DNA of 64,000 nucleotides from Candidatus Omnitrophota bacterium (GTDB lineage: Bacteria; Ratteibacteria; UBA8468; B48-G9; JAFGKM01): contig JAMWDI010000003.1 in NCBI GenBank assembly GCA_023819375.1, positions 62,001 through 126,000 of the forward strand, in the 5' to 3' direction. Position numbers and translations under genes: made by a program. Positions 18,580 through 29,347 of the stretch are shown one piece after another. Positions within the stretch are counted from its first letter, which is position 1; every line of letters starts with the position of its first letter. The notes under the pieces are model-generated. The model was not told where the DNA came from, did not search any database, and saw only the letters and a list, made by a program, of their open reading frames with translations.

Positions 18580-18595
18580 CTTAAGGAGTAAAAAA

Positions 18596-18622
18596 TGCTG
18601 GATACCCCAAATTTTCAAAGAG
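18596..18622 (+). repeat. 3' arm of the 16S precursor processing stem
   Basis: TGCTGGATACCCCAAATTTT… is the exact reverse complement of 16976-17002. It begins 17 bases after the 16S 3' end and runs straight into the terminator hairpin. Confidence 0.92.
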
Positions 18623-18660
18623 AAAAAAAGCAAGGGTTTTTCCCTTGCTTTTTTTATTTT
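18623..18660 (+). terminator. Rho-independent terminator of the 16S transcript
   Basis: A stem of 14 bp (A7-GCAAGGG / CCCTTGC-T7) with a TTTTT loop, then further T. The A-tract on the left arm would also let it work on the minus strand. It closes the 16S-only transcription unit. Confidence 0.93.
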
Positions 18661-18684
18661 ATACAGTTAAAATTATTTAAAAAT

Positions 18685-19803
18685 ATGAATGAAAAAAAAG
18701 ACTATTATGAAATTTTAGGAGTTCCTAAAGACGCCTCAATTGACGAAATTAAGAAAGCATATAGAGATCTTGCTTTGAAATACCATCCTGATAGAAATCC
18801 AGGAAATAAAGAAGCAGAGGAAAAATTTAAAGAAATAACAGAAGCATATGAAGTTTTATCTGATCCTGAAAAAAGAAAAATTTATGACATGTATGGACAT
18901 GCTGGTTTTGGTCCAACAGGATTTGACTGGACTCAGGATTTTTCAAGAGTGAGGATGGACTTTTCAGATATTTTTGGAGATATTTTTAGCGATTTTTTCA
19001 GTGATATCTTTGGTCCTGAATTTACAAGAACAAGAACTAAAAGAACAAAAGGTTCAGATCTTGAATACAGAATATATATAAGTTTAAAAGAAGTTGCGAC
19101 TGGAACAGAGAAATATATAAATATTTCAAGATTTGATGAATGTCCTGAATGTAATGGAACAGGGAGTAAAACAAAAAGTGGAAAAATTACTTGCCCTACT
19201 TGTCATGGAAGAGGTAAGGTTGTAAAAACATCAGGTTTTTTAACAATATCCCAGACTTGTCCTAAATGTAAAGGGGAAGGAGAAATTTTAAGTGATCCAT
19301 GTCAGAATTGTAGAGGAACTGGAAGAATAAGGAATACTCATAAAATAAAGGTCAAAATACCTGCAGGAGTAGAAGATGGAGTAAGTTTGAGATTAAAGGG
19401 AGAGGGAGATGTGGGTCCTTATGGAGGTGAAAGAGGGGATTTATATGTAACTGTTTTTATAGAAAAAGACCCATTTTTTGAAAGAGATGGGGAAGATCTT
19501 TATATTGAAGTTCCAATTACAGTTACACAGGCTGTCTTAGGTGATGAAATAGAAGTACCGACATTAACAGGGAAAGTTAAGGTTAAAATCCCACCAGGAA
19601 CACAAAATGGAACCTTGTTGAGATTAAAGAATTTAGGCCTTCCAAAGATGAGTGGATACGGAAAAGGAGATTTAATATTGAAAATAAAAGTTCTTCTGCC
19701 TAAAAAAATTACAAAACAACAGCAAATTTTATTTCAACAATTGAAGGAACTGGAAAACGACGATAATTATCCAGAAATAAAAAAATTTAAAGAAAGATTA
19801 TGA
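18685..19803 (+). CDS. dnaJ: Chaperone DnaJ (Hsp40, type I)
   Basis: 372 aa from the ATG at 18685, giving the normal N-terminus [13 protein letters not shown]; the track's 30-residue extension runs back into the 16S terminator and is not coding. Order: J-domain with the HPD motif (YHPDRNPGN), G/F region rich in Phe/Asp, four CxxCxGxG zinc repeats ([32 protein letters not shown]) and the C-terminal substrate-binding domains. It stimulates DnaK ATPase and delivers unfolded clients. dnaK and grpE are not adjacent. The stop overlaps the cutA start (ATGA). No clear promoter or Shine-Dalgarno is seen between the 16S terminator and the ATG. Confidence 0.96.
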   Translation: MNEKKDYYEILGVPKDASIDEIKKAYRDLALKYHPDRNPGNKEAEEKFKEITEAYEVLSDPEKRKIYDMYGHAGFGPTGFDWTQDFSRVRMDFSDIFGDIFSDFFSDIFGPEFTRTRTKRTKGSDLEYRIYISLKEVATGTEKYINISRFDECPECNGTGSKTKSGKITCPTCHGRGKVVKTSGFLTISQTCPKCKGEGEILSDPCQNCRGTGRIRNTHKIKVKIPAGVEDGVSLRLKGEGDVGPYGGERGDLYVTVFIEKDPFFERDGEDLYIEVPITVTQAVLGDEIEVPTLTGKVKVKIPPGTQNGTLLRLKNLGLPKMSGYGKGDLILKIKVLLPKKITKQQQILFQQLKELENDDNYPEIKKFKERL

Positions 19804-20108
19804 AATTTGTTCAAATTTTTACAACTGTACCTAATAAACAAACAGGTGAAAAAATTCTAAAAATATTATTAGAAGAAAAACTTGTTTCCTGCTGTCAAAT
19901 AATTGGCCCTATTGAAAGCCATTACTGGTGGAAAGGAAGAATAGAAAAAGGCAAAGAATATTTGATTTTAATCAAATGTAGAAAGAGTAATTTTAAAAAA
20001 GTTGAGGAAAAAATAAGAAAAAACCATCCATATCAAATTCCTGAAATAATATCTTTTGAAATTTCACAGATTTCAAAAGATTATAAAAATTATTTAAATG
20101 AAAGATAA
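19800..20108 (+). CDS. cutA: Divalent-cation tolerance protein CutA
   Basis: 102 aa, standard length for this small trimeric ferredoxin-like protein. [31 protein letters not shown] and HPYQIPEII are the signature blocks. Homologues bind copper and other divalent ions and are extremely heat-stable in thermophiles; the physiological role is still debated. The start ATG overlaps the dnaJ stop by 4 bp, and the FAH-family gene follows after 2 bp, so the three genes are one unit. Confidence 0.94.
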   Translation: MKFVQIFTTVPNKQTGEKILKILLEEKLVSCCQIIGPIESHYWWKGRIEKGKEYLILIKCRKSNFKKVEEKIRKNHPYQIPEIISFEISQISKDYKNYLNER

Positions 20109-20110
20109 AA

Positions 20111-20902
20111 ATGAAATTTTTAAGATTTTTTTCAGATGGAAAAATAAGATATGGAATTTTGAAGGAAAACGAAATTTTAGAAATTAACTGGAAACCATTT
20201 GAAAAAAAATTTGAATATACAGGGAAAATTTTTAAATTGGATGAAATAAAATTTCTGCCACCCTGTGAACCACCAAATATTATTGCTCTTGGACTTAATT
20301 ATAAAGAACATGTAGAAGAAGGGTGGGAAAAAGTTCCAGAATATCCTGTAATATTTTTAAAGGCAACCACTTCTTTAACTGGCCATTTGTCACCAATTAT
20401 TTTACCCAAAGAAGCACCTGATGAAGTTGATTATGAATGTGAACTTGTAATTGTGATCGGTAAAAAATGTAAAAATATAAAGGAAGAAGAAGCAAAAGAG
20501 TTTATATTTGGTTATACTTGTGGGAATGATGTAAGTGCAAGAGATTGTCAATTAAAAAAAGATAAACAATGGGCAAGAGGAAAATCTTTTGATACTTTTT
20601 GTCCTATTGGACCTTGGATTGAAACAGAAATAGATCCGATGAATTTAAGAATAAAAACTATATTAAATGGAAAGGTCATGCAGGATTCAAATACATCAAA
20701 AATGATATTTAATGTTTATGAAATTGTGAGTTATCTTTCAAGACAGATGACATTATTACCTGGAACAATAATTCTTACAGGAACTCCTTCCGGTGTGGGA
20801 TTTGCAAGAAAACCACCTGTATATTTAAAAGAGGGGGATTTAGTAGAAATTGAGATTGAAGGAATAGGGACTTTAAAAAATTTTGTTATAAAAGAAAAAT
20901 GA
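20111..20902 (+). CDS. Fumarylacetoacetate hydrolase (FAH) family protein
   Basis: 263 aa, the FAHD1/2-hydroxyhepta-2,4-diene-1,7-dioate isomerase type. Metal ligands lie in DEVDYECELVIVIGKK (the Glu-x-Glu pair) and the Asp of TCGNDVSARD; the TGTPSGVGFARKPP segment closes the active site. The short N-terminal domain (~45 residues) matches bacterial members. The family includes acylpyruvate hydrolases and oxaloacetate decarboxylases or tautomerases, so the substrate is open. It is the last gene of the dnaJ-cutA unit and converges on the XRE regulator. Confidence 0.88.
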   Translation: MKFLRFFSDGKIRYGILKENEILEINWKPFEKKFEYTGKIFKLDEIKFLPPCEPPNIIALGLNYKEHVEEGWEKVPEYPVIFLKATTSLTGHLSPIILPKEAPDEVDYECELVIVIGKKCKNIKEEEAKEFIFGYTCGNDVSARDCQLKKDKQWARGKSFDTFCPIGPWIETEIDPMNLRIKTILNGKVMQDSNTSKMIFNVYEIVSYLSRQMTLLPGTIILTGTPSGVGFARKPPVYLKEGDLVEIEIEGIGTLKNFVIKEK

Positions 20903-20908
20903 GATTTT

Positions 20909-21253
20909 TTATTTTTTCTTTTTTATAATTGATTTTACGATCTGATATATAACTTTCTTTTCTTTTTCAGTCCCCTCTTTTAAGTATGAACTTATTTTCT
21001 TTATAAGAACGTCTTCTTCTTTAATTTTATATTCAAAATCCTCAAAGAATTTTGAAACTGGAACTTCAAGTGCCTCGCCAATTTTAAGGAGAGTTTCAAT
21101 ACTTGGTTTCTTTTCACCTCTTTCAATAAATCCAATAAAATTAGGACTTACTCCAGTTTTCCATGCAAGTTCTTCCTGAGTAAAACTTTTACTTTTTCTT
21201 ATTTTTCTTATTTTTTCGCCAAGTTTTTTGTAGAATTTGTCTATATTTTTCAT
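20909..21253 (-). CDS. XRE-family helix-turn-helix transcriptional regulator
   Basis: 114 aa. Residues ~11-66 form a Cro/CI-type HTH (IRKIRKSKSFTQEELAWKTGVSPNFIGFIERG…PSIETLLKIGEAL). The C-terminal ~45 residues are charged, helical and end in a Lys run; they show no ligand domain. This resembles SinR-like or small phage-type repressors, but no phage genes are nearby. The target genes cannot be read from the sequence. The gene is divergent from the pseudo-receiver gene at 21349, which is one possible target. Confidence 0.85.
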   Translation of the reverse strand: MKNIDKFYKKLGEKIRKIRKSKSFTQEELAWKTGVSPNFIGFIERGEKKPSIETLLKIGEALEVPVSKFFEDFEYKIKEEDVLIKKISSYLKEGTEKEKKVIYQIVKSIIKKKK

Positions 21254-21331
21254 TTTTTAATTATAACTTTCTAAAAAATGAGTATTAACAAACTAAAAGT
21301 TCAAAAATTTTTATTTACTGACAGTTATTTT

Positions 21332-21342
21332 TATGTTAAAAT
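21332..21342 (+). promoter_or_regulatory. Extended -10 (TATGTTAAAAT) of the pseudo-receiver gene
   Basis: TGnTAAAAT ends six bases before the GTG start at 21349, with no Shine-Dalgarno. The arrangement is nearly identical to that of the sigma factor gene at 33297. Confidence 0.5.
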
Positions 21343-21348
21343 TGAAAT

Positions 21349-21714
21349 GTGGCAAAAGTTTTGTTAATAATGAGTGAAAAAATTTTACTGGATAAGTATC
21401 TTTCATATATTGAAGGATTTGGATATGAAGTTGAAGGATTTTTACTAAATGAGAAGGAACTTGATAATTTCATTGAGAAATTTGAATTTCTTGATATACT
21501 TGTTCTTGAAGTAGAAAAACCAGATTTAAAAATAAAAAAAATAGTCCAGAAAATAAAGGGAAAATTTAAAAATTGTAAAATTTTAATTCTTATAACTGAA
21601 ATGAATAAAGAAATAGAAAATTTCATTTTGCAGTTTTCAATTGATGCTTATTTAACATTTCCTGTTTTACCTTTTCATTTATTAAGGGGACTTTATTGTT
21701 TGAGTGAATTTTAG
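21349..21714 (+). CDS. Degenerate receiver-like (REC fold) single-domain protein
   Basis: 121 aa starting at GTG. The pattern KVLLIMSEKILLDKYLSYIEGFGYEVEG … DILVLEVEKPDLKIKKIVQKI … KILILITEMNK … AYLTFPVLP matches a CheY-like alpha/beta fold of the right length. The key residues are missing: the phospho-acceptor Asp is Glu in LVLEVEKPD, there is no acidic pair at the N-terminus, and the KP lysine is Phe in TFPVLP. If it is a receiver it is phosphorylation-independent. No histidine kinase is near. This is inferred from the pattern only. Confidence 0.6.
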   Translation: MAKVLLIMSEKILLDKYLSYIEGFGYEVEGFLLNEKELDNFIEKFEFLDILVLEVEKPDLKIKKIVQKIKGKFKNCKILILITEMNKEIENFILQFSIDAYLTFPVLPFHLLRGLYCLSEF

Positions 21715-21719
21715 ATCTC

Positions 21720-22238
21720 CTAATTTTTTAAAATTTTTAAAACCTCCTGTTTTATTACTGGGTAATTTTCTCTTTCAAGAATAAAAACTTTTGTATCTTC
21801 TCTTTTTTTAATTCTATCACATACCGGATGGGATTTGAACATTATTGTTCCTAAAACTTTATTTTTACTTTCAAGAACTTCAAATAAAATTTCTCTAAAT
21901 TTTTCCGAAAAAAATTCCATTTTTCCAATTTCATCAATCACTATAAGACAATCTTTTTTAAGCCCTTCTTCTAATTCTTTAACACCTAATTCTTCAAAAG
22001 TTTGAAGGGAGACATAATATCTTGAAACTTTAAAGGATGTTTTATAACTTTCACTTGCCAATATTCCACTTTTTCCACTTAATGTGATGATTTTAAAACC
22101 TATTCTTTTTCCCTGTTCTCTTATTTCTTCTGTAAAAAAACCTACTTTTTCACAATTGATTTCACAAATTAAATCTTTAATTAAAGTTGTTTTCCCACAA
22201 CCAGGTTTACCAGTTATTAAAATATTTTTTACTTTCAA
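21720..22238 (-). CDS. THEP1-family nucleoside-triphosphatase
   Basis: 172 aa with Walker A GKPGCGKTT at the extreme N-terminus, Walker B LIVIDEIGKME and the family block VGFFTEEIREQGKRIGF. This is the archaeal/thermophilic THEP1 (NTPase_1) family, which hydrolyses NTPs in vitro with unclear physiological role. The most likely start is TTG at 22238 because the P-loop must begin there and the frame contains no ATG or GTG upstream before the gap gene's stop. It lies 9 bp after gap on the same strand and is probably co-transcribed. Confidence 0.9.
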   Translation of the reverse strand: MKVKNILITGKPGCGKTTLIKDLICEINCEKVGFFTEEIREQGKRIGFKIITLSGKSGILASESYKTSFKVSRYYVSLQTFEELGVKELEEGLKKDCLIVIDEIGKMEFFSEKFREILFEVLESKNKVLGTIMFKSHPVCDRIKKREDTKVFILERENYPVIKQEVLKILKN

Positions 22239-22247
22239 ATCTTTAGT

Positions 22248-23279
<1,032 letters not shown>

Positions 23280-23281
23280 TC

Positions 23282-23292
23282 ATTATACCATA
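23282..23292 (-). promoter_or_regulatory. Extended -10 promoter of gap
   Basis: On the minus strand it reads TATGGTATAAT, a TGnTATAAT extended -10, followed by a short leader with AAGGAGG. Confidence 0.65.
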
Positions 23293-23319
23293 AAAATCTT
23301 AAAAATTAAAAAATTAATT

Positions 23320-23877
23320 TTAACTTATAGCAAGAGTAAATATTATAACTTTTTTTGCTCCACCTTTTAAAAGAACTTTTTTACATTCTTCCACTGTTGC
23401 TCCTGTTGTATAAACATCATCTATAAGTAAAATGACTTTATTTTTTATTATTTTAGAGTTTTTCAACTTAAAACTTCCTTTTATATTTTCTTTCCTTTCT
23501 TTCTCACTTAATTCTGTCTGGGAAACTGTATTTTTTGATTTAATAAGGACGTTCTGAACCATTTCTTTTTTCAGGTTTTTTGATAAATAATTTCCTATAA
23601 GTGCACACTGATTGAAACCTCTCAAAAACTCTTTTTTCCAATGGAGTGGAACCGGGATTATTAAATCAAATTCAATATTTTCTCTCTTAATTTTTTCTTC
23701 AATTAAAAGAGCAAAATATCTGGCGTAACTTTTTTTACCTGAATATTTGTATCTTAAAATTGCATCCTTTAAAGGACCTTCATATCTGGCAATATGGTAT
23801 CTGTCTTTGAAGGGTTCATTTATAAAAATTATTTTTGAAAAACAATCTTTACAAAAACCATATGCAGAAATCTTCAA
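23320..23877 (-). CDS. comF: ComF-family phosphoribosyltransferase-like protein (start uncertain, probably upstream)
   Basis: The PRPP-binding motif LLIDDVYTTGATVEEC and the ComF blocks LIIPVPLHWKKEFLRGFNQ and KSKNTVSQTELSEKER are clear. Relatives act in DNA uptake (ComFC) or as Gram-negative GntX. The track starts at TTG 23877, but the frame stays open upstream and encodes …KKNCIGCENLK before the in-frame CKDC, completing the four-Cys zinc finger normal for ComF. No ATG, GTG or TTG exists in that frame within about 70 bases upstream, where it overlaps the divergent lptF start. The true start is therefore either a rare ATT-type codon or shows recent damage. Confidence 0.85.
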   Translation of the reverse strand: MKISAYGFCKDCFSKIIFINEPFKDRYHIARYEGPLKDAILRYKYSGKKSYARYFALLIEEKIKRENIEFDLIIPVPLHWKKEFLRGFNQCALIGNYLSKNLKKEMVQNVLIKSKNTVSQTELSEKERKENIKGSFKLKNSKIIKNKVILLIDDVYTTGATVEECKKVLLKGGAKKVIIFTLAIS

Positions 23878-23933
23878 ATTTTCACAGCCAATACAATTTT
23901 TCTTAAAAATTAGACACCAAAACTCATTTAATT

Positions 23934-23939
23934 TACAAT
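23934..23939 (+). promoter_or_regulatory. -10 box of lptFG (leaderless type)
   Basis: TACAAT ends seven bases before the lptF ATG, with no Shine-Dalgarno. It lies opposite the coding extension of comF. Confidence 0.4.
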
Positions 23940-23946
23940 AAATTTT

Positions 23947-24987
23947 ATGAAAATTAAAACAAAATATGTTTTTGAAGAATTTTTTATCAATTTTTGTTTC
24001 TCCTTTTTAATCATACTTTTTATCTTCATTGTCAGAAGCATTTTTCAACTTGTTGATCTTATAATTAAAGGTAGTTTTTCTCTATTCCCTCTACTAAAAT
24101 TCTTTCTTTTTTCTACAATAATTTCCTTTCAGATTGTAATACCTCTTACAGTTCTTGCATCTTCTGTATCTCTTTTTTCCACCTTTTCATCTGATAGAGA
24201 ATTAAATATATTTCTTTTTTCAGGAATACCAAGTTCAGTTTTGATAAAACCTCTTTTTTTATTTTCAATTATTTTTACATTTTTTCTTTTCTATTTCAAT
24301 TTTTTTACAGTTCCAAAACTTGAATTTAAAAGGCGTGAAATCACTCATTTTTTGAAAATAAAAAATCCACTTTCACTGATAATTGAAAAAGAAATAATAA
24401 AAGAATTTCCAGATATTACCATATATATAGAAAAAGTTTATAGAAGGTTTTATTTTAAGAATATATCAATTACAAAGAGGGAAGGAGGTAACACGATTTT
24501 TTTAAAAGCAGAAAAAGGTAAAGTTAAATATTTAGTTAATGAAAATAAACTTCTTTTTTCCTTAGAAAATGGAAATTTGTTGGTAGCTACTGCAGATTCC
24601 ATAAGTTCAGTTGAATTTAAAAATTATAATTTCTATATAGACCTTCCTGAAAAATTTAGAACAACTGAAATTAAACCTCAAATTTACGAATTAGATTTTT
24701 TTCAATTAAAGAAAGTTAAAAATCTTGAAGGAGAGATTGAATTTCACAAAAGAATAATTTACTCAATAACTCCTATGGTATTGATTTTACTTGGAAGTGG
24801 CATAGGGATGAATTTGAAACAGAAAAATAAAATCTTGTATATAGGAATTGGTGGTTTTATAAGTATAATATTTTTTGAATTACTTACACTTGGAGAGATA
24901 ATTTCAAGAAAAACAGAAAAGACTTTATTCATTTATTTACCGATATATGTTTTTATTCTTTTGACAAAAAAATTTTGGAAAAAATGA
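23947..24987 (+). CDS. lptF: LptF/LptG-family permease (first paralogue)
   Basis: 346 aa with the YjgP/YjgQ topology: three N-terminal transmembrane helices, a periplasmic beta-rich domain (~150-250) and three C-terminal helices. LVDLIIKGSFSLFPLLKFF and FSTFSSDRELNIFLFSGI are typical membrane-loop segments contacting the ATPase LptB. The protein extracts lipopolysaccharide from the inner membrane. It overlaps the second permease by ATGA. LptB, LptC and LptA are not in the window. It implies an LPS-type outer membrane. Confidence 0.9.
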   Translation: MKIKTKYVFEEFFINFCFSFLIILFIFIVRSIFQLVDLIIKGSFSLFPLLKFFLFSTIISFQIVIPLTVLASSVSLFSTFSSDRELNIFLFSGIPSSVLIKPLFLFSIIFTFFLFYFNFFTVPKLEFKRREITHFLKIKNPLSLIIEKEIIKEFPDITIYIEKVYRRFYFKNISITKREGGNTIFLKAEKGKVKYLVNENKLLFSLENGNLLVATADSISSVEFKNYNFYIDLPEKFRTTEIKPQIYELDFFQLKKVKNLEGEIEFHKRIIYSITPMVLILLGSGIGMNLKQKNKILYIGIGGFISIIFFELLTLGEIISRKTEKTLFIYLPIYVFILLTKKFWKK

Positions 24988-26006
24988 GAAGAAAAGTTTT
25001 ATATATTTTTAAAAATTTTCTGAAGTTATTTTTGATAATTTCTTTAATTTTTGTGTTACTTTTTCTTGTTATACAAATTCTTGACGATCTTGCTTCTTTT
25101 TTGAAAGGAGAAAAAATTTTTATTTTTAAAAATTATTTATATACTTGTCCACTTCTTTTTGTTCAGATTTCACCGATTATAACGATCCTTTCTGTAATGC
25201 TTGTTCTTTCAGAAATGATTAAAAATTCAGAGTTAAGAATTCTTTTCATATCAGGAATAAAACCCTTAATTCTTTTTTATATTTTTTTACTCTGTGGTTT
25301 TTCTTCATCAATTTTGACTTTTTCAGTAAAAAATTTTGTTTCACCGGTGCTTTTAAAGAAAATAAATAGAATTCTGGAAGTTTCTGTTGTTTTTACATCT
25401 TCAAATTACTTTTTTCATTCAGAGAAAGTAGAGGGGAAGAAATTTATAAATGTTGAGTTTACTGAATATTTTGAAGAGGGGAATTTTAGAACTTATAAAG
25501 CAGAAATTGCAGAAAATTATAAAAATAACAACTGGATTTTCAAAAATGGTTTTCTTTGGGAATTTGACAGGATGAAAAATCTTGTAAAAAAAGGAAAATT
25601 TGATTTTATAAATATTGAAATTCCTCTTACTGCTGAAATATTAACCATATCTAATATAGATGTGGAAACTTACTCATTCTTTCAACTTTTTAAAATTATC
25701 CGAGATATGAAAAAAATAAAATTAAATCCAGTTTCTCTTAAGTGTTACCTACACGAAAAAATTTCATATCCTTTACTAAATCTTTTTATGGTTTTTGTAA
25801 TTTATGGTTTTCTCAAAAGAAGTAGTAAAATTTCAAATCTATATGTTTTTTCCTTTTCTTTTCTATTCTCATTTTTTATTTATTTTTTCTATATTTTTAT
25901 GTTTTCTCTTTCAAAAAATGCCAGAATTCCGCCTTTTTTGGGTTGCTGGCTTATTCAGATATTTTTGATTATTCATTTTTTAGTAACTAAAAAAATGGAA
26001 AGTTGA
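24984..26006 (+). CDS. lptG: LptF/LptG-family permease (second paralogue)
   Basis: 340 aa from the ATG at 24984, which overlaps the lptF stop by 4 bp; the track's TTG is three codons earlier. Topology is the same as its neighbour: N-terminal helices, ILVIQILDDLASFLKGEKIFIFKNYLYTCP-type first loop, a periplasmic domain and C-terminal helices ending about 8 residues from the stop. It forms the LPS-extracting heterodimer with the upstream permease. Which of the two is LptF or LptG cannot be fixed by eye; I follow the usual gene order. Confidence 0.88.
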   Translation: MRRKVLYIFKNFLKLFLIISLIFVLLFLVIQILDDLASFLKGEKIFIFKNYLYTCPLLFVQISPIITILSVMLVLSEMIKNSELRILFISGIKPLILFYIFLLCGFSSSILTFSVKNFVSPVLLKKINRILEVSVVFTSSNYFFHSEKVEGKKFINVEFTEYFEEGNFRTYKAEIAENYKNNNWIFKNGFLWEFDRMKNLVKKGKFDFINIEIPLTAEILTISNIDVETYSFFQLFKIIRDMKKIKLNPVSLKCYLHEKISYPLLNLFMVFVIYGFLKRSSKISNLYVFSFSFLFSFFIYFFYIFMFSLSKNARIPPFLGCWLIQIFLIIHFLVTKKMES

Positions 26007-26055
26007 ATAAAATGTAAAAATTTAGTAATATATTAAAACTTAAGGGAATATTCCA

Positions 26056-28131
26056 ATGAAAAAAAACCTTATCCTTGAAATTGGAGTAGAAGATTTGCCC
26101 CCATATTGTGGTGAGTATTTAAATTTAGAATTTCGGCCTTTATTTGAAAAAAAATTAATGGAAGAAAGAATAAGTTATGAAATTTTAAAGATTTACTATA
26201 CTCCAAGAAGAATTTTGATCTTTTTAAAGGATTTGCAGGAAAAACAAGACGAAAAAGTAAGTGAAATTTATGGCCCTCCATTAGAAATCTGTTTGGATAA
26301 AAATGGAAATTGGACAGATGTGGCAGAAAAGTTTGCAAAATCTTACAAAATTACTCTTAAAGAATTAAAAATTTTTGAAAAAAAAGGAAGGAAGGTTGTT
26401 GGTTTTGTGAAAAGAGAGGAAGGAAAACATATTAAAGAAATTTTTAATAGTATTATTAATGATGTTTTAAAAAAACTTGAAATACCAAGAGGAATGATAT
26501 GGAATGCAGGTTTATTTAAATTTTTTAGACCTATAAGATATATTACCTGTATTTATGGTAAAGAACTGATTCCAATGGAAATTGGTGGAGTAAAAAGTGG
26601 TAAATACACATATGGCCATAGAATTCTTTCTGATAAAAAGATAAAGATTTTGAATACAAAAGATTATTTTGACAAAATTCTTAAAAATTTTGTTATTTTT
26701 GATCCTGAAGTCAGGGAAAAGATGATTAAAGGGCAAATAGGAAAAATGAAAAAGGGGGATTATTCATTTAATGAAGAATTGTTGAAAAAAATAGTGCCAC
26801 TTGTTGAATATCCTGTATGTGGGAATTGTTCTCTTCCAGAAAAATATAAAGAATTGCCCAGAGAAATTGTTGAATCAATTATTTTAAATGTTAAAGGAAT
26901 TCCTCTTCAAGATAAAAATGGAAATCTTTCTCAAGATTTCATTGTTGTATGTGATGGTGTTTTTAATGAAAAAATAAAAGAAAATTATGAAAAGGTTGTT
27001 GAAAATAAAATTGAAGATGCCCTTTTCTTTATACAGCAGGATATGAAAAAGCCATTTATTGAATATTTGAATGACCTGAGAAATATTGTTTATCATCCAA
27101 GATTAGGAACAATATATGATAGGGTAGAGAGAATAAGAAAAATATGTGAATATTTATGTAATGAATTGAAAATTGGTTTTGAAAAAATAAATCTGATAAT
27201 ATCTCTTTGTAAAAATGATCTTGCAACATTACTTGCAAATGAGTTTCCAGAACTTCAAGGTGTTGTTGGTAAAATTTATGCAGAGAAAAATGGATATGAT
27301 GAAATAATCTCAAAATCAATTGAGCAAATTTACTGGCCAAGATTTTATGGGGATAGAAAACCTGAATTTATTGAAAGTGCAGTTATTTCAGTATGTGATA
27401 GAATTGAAACATTATGCAGTTTAATAAGTGAAGGGGCTGAAGTTAAGGGAGATCAGGATCCTTTAGGGATCAAAAGAATAACTACTGGTATGATTGAGAT
27501 AATATGGGACAAAAAAATGGAATTTCCAATTTCAAAACTTGTAGAAAAAACACTTGAAATTTTGGGAAGAGTTAAAGAAGAAACAAAAAATTTGATTATT
27601 GACTTTATATTTCAAAGAGCAGAAAATTTACTTGTATCTGAAGGCATAAAACCTGGTTTAAGAAAAGCAATTTTTTCTGTAAAGACAGATAATCTTACCG
27701 AAATTAGAAAAAAAATAGATGCATTAAAAGAAATTTTTACAAAAGGGAAAGGAGAGGAAATTTTAATTCCATTTATAAGAGTGGCAAATATGTTAAAACA
27801 AGCAGAAAACAAAAAAATTGAGTATGGGGTATTCAGTGAAAATTTGTTAGTTGAAGAAACCGAAAAAGAACTTTATAAATTTTATAATGAAAATAAAGAA
27901 AAAATGGAAAAGTATTATGTAGAAGGAAAATATATAGAATTTCTTGAAGAGATGAGTAAATGGAAAATTCCGATTGATAAATTTTTTGACAATGTTTTTG
28001 TAATGGTGGATGATGAAAAAATAAGAAACAACAGATTGTCGCTTCTTAGAATGATAAATGAGATTTTTATTAAATTTGCCGACTTTTCACAGATACCAAT
28101 GACAGAGGTGGAAAATGTTAAAAAAATTTGA
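26056..28131 (+). CDS. glyS: Glycyl-tRNA synthetase beta subunit
   Basis: 691 aa, normal length for the beta chain of the alpha2-beta2 enzyme. It begins with [12 protein letters not shown], then [35 protein letters not shown], the HD-like region ([17 protein letters not shown]) and the [15 protein letters not shown] block near the anticodon-binding region. The beta subunit binds tRNA-Gly while the alpha subunit (glyQ) activates glycine. glyQ is usually adjacent but is not in this window. The Shine-Dalgarno AAGGGA lies ten bases before the ATG. It overlaps glyA by 17 bp, so both glycine-related genes are co-transcribed. Confidence 0.96.
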   Translation: MKKNLILEIGVEDLPPYCGEYLNLEFRPLFEKKLMEERISYEILKIYYTPRRILIFLKDLQEKQDEKVSEIYGPPLEICLDKNGNWTDVAEKFAKSYKITLKELKIFEKKGRKVVGFVKREEGKHIKEIFNSIINDVLKKLEIPRGMIWNAGLFKFFRPIRYITCIYGKELIPMEIGGVKSGKYTYGHRILSDKKIKILNTKDYFDKILKNFVIFDPEVREKMIKGQIGKMKKGDYSFNEELLKKIVPLVEYPVCGNCSLPEKYKELPREIVESIILNVKGIPLQDKNGNLSQDFIVVCDGVFNEKIKENYEKVVENKIEDALFFIQQDMKKPFIEYLNDLRNIVYHPRLGTIYDRVERIRKICEYLCNELKIGFEKINLIISLCKNDLATLLANEFPELQGVVGKIYAEKNGYDEIISKSIEQIYWPRFYGDRKPEFIESAVISVCDRIETLCSLISEGAEVKGDQDPLGIKRITTGMIEIIWDKKMEFPISKLVEKTLEILGRVKEETKNLIIDFIFQRAENLLVSEGIKPGLRKAIFSVKTDNLTEIRKKIDALKEIFTKGKGEEILIPFIRVANMLKQAENKKIEYGVFSENLLVEETEKELYKFYNENKEKMEKYYVEGKYIEFLEEMSKWKIPIDKFFDNVFVMVDDEKIRNNRLSLLRMINEIFIKFADFSQIPMTEVENVKKI

Positions 28132-29347
28132 TCCCGAGATTTATTATGCACTTAAAAAAGAAATAGAAAAACAGATAAAAACAATTAATTTGATACCATC
28201 TGAAAATATTGTAAGTAAAAATGTTCTTAAAGTTGTGGGTTCTGTTTTTACAAATAAATATGCAGAGGGATATCCAAAAAAAAGATATTATGGGGGATGT
28301 AAATATGTAGACATTGTTGAAGAAATTGCAATTGAGAGAGCATGTAAACTTTTTAATTCAGAACATGCTAATGTTCAACCCCATTCAGGCAGTCAGGCAA
28401 ATATGGCAGTTTATTTTTCAGTATTAAAACCAGGAGATAAAATCCTTGCCATGGACATAAGTTCTGGCGGTCATCTTACACATGGAGTAAAAGTTAATTT
28501 TTCTGGTATGCTTTATAACACTTCTTTTTATTTTGTTGATGAAGAAACAGAGCAGATAGATTATGAAAAGATAAGAGAAATTGCAGAAAAAGAAAAACCT
28601 AAAATGATTATATGTGGAAGCAGTTCTTATTCAAGAATTATTGATTTTAAAAAATTTAGTGAAATTGCGAAAGAAGTTGGGGCCTATTTACTTGCAGATG
28701 TTGCTCACATTGCAGGACTTATTGTTGCAGGTTTACATCCTTCTCCTGTTGGTCTTGCTGAATTTGTTACTTCTACCACTCATAAGACACTAAGAGGGCC
28801 AAGAGGTGGCTTAATTTTATGTAAAAAAGAATTTAAGGAAAAAATAGATAATATGATAATTCCAGGAATTCAAGGAGGCCCACTGGTTCATGTTATTGCT
28901 GGAAAAGCGGTTGCTTTTAAGGAAGCAATGACAGAAAAGTTTAAGAATTATCAAAAGCAAATAGTGAAAAATTGTAATGTTTTATGTAATGAGTTGAAGA
29001 AAAGAGGTTATAGAATTGTAAGTAATGGCACAGAGACACATTTATTTGTAGTTGATTTGAGAAATAAAAACATAACAGGTCTTTTAGCACAAGAACTTCT
29101 TGAAAGTGTAGGTATAATTGTCAATAGAAATTTAATTCCTTTTGACCCATTGCCTCCCTCAGTAACAAGTGGGATAAGGATAGGAACTCCTTGTGTAACA
29201 AGTAGGGGCATGAAAGAAAAGGATATGGTTAAAATTGCAGAGTGGATTGATGAAACGATTAAAAATAGAAATAACGAAAAGATATTAAAAGCTTTGGAAA
29301 GGGAAATAAGGAGGTTTGCGAGTGAATTCCCTATCTACCCAGAATAG
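28115..29347 (+). CDS. glyA: Serine hydroxymethyltransferase
   Basis: 410 aa PLP enzyme making glycine and 5,10-methylene-THF from serine. Signatures: [62 protein letters not shown] and the PLP-lysine segment [14 protein letters not shown]. The AGAGGTGG Shine-Dalgarno inside glyS precedes the ATG. Placed between glyS and dCMP deaminase, it links glycine charging and one-carbon supply for thymidylate synthesis. The 3' end overlaps the deaminase start. Confidence 0.97.
   Translation: MLKKFDPEIYYALKKEIEKQIKTINLIPSENIVSKNVLKVVGSVFTNKYAEGYPKKRYYGGCKYVDIVEEIAIERACKLFNSEHANVQPHSGSQANMAVYFSVLKPGDKILAMDISSGGHLTHGVKVNFSGMLYNTSFYFVDEETEQIDYEKIREIAEKEKPKMIICGSSSYSRIIDFKKFSEIAKEVGAYLLADVAHIAGLIVAGLHPSPVGLAEFVTSTTHKTLRGPRGGLILCKKEFKEKIDNMIIPGIQGGPLVHVIAGKAVAFKEAMTEKFKNYQKQIVKNCNVLCNELKKRGYRIVSNGTETHLFVVDLRNKNITGLLAQELLESVGIIVNRNLIPFDPLPPSVTSGIRIGTPCVTSRGMKEKDMVKIAEWIDETIKNRNNEKILKALEREIRRFASEFPIYPE

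Noticed and set aside
18595-18684. N-terminal extension of DnaJ in the ORF track
   Set aside because: It translates the rRNA processing stem and terminator; the DnaJ family starts at [13 protein letters not shown].
18580-18685. 23S or spacer tRNA start after 16S
   Set aside because: Only the stem arm, terminator and a short AT-rich leader to dnaJ are present.
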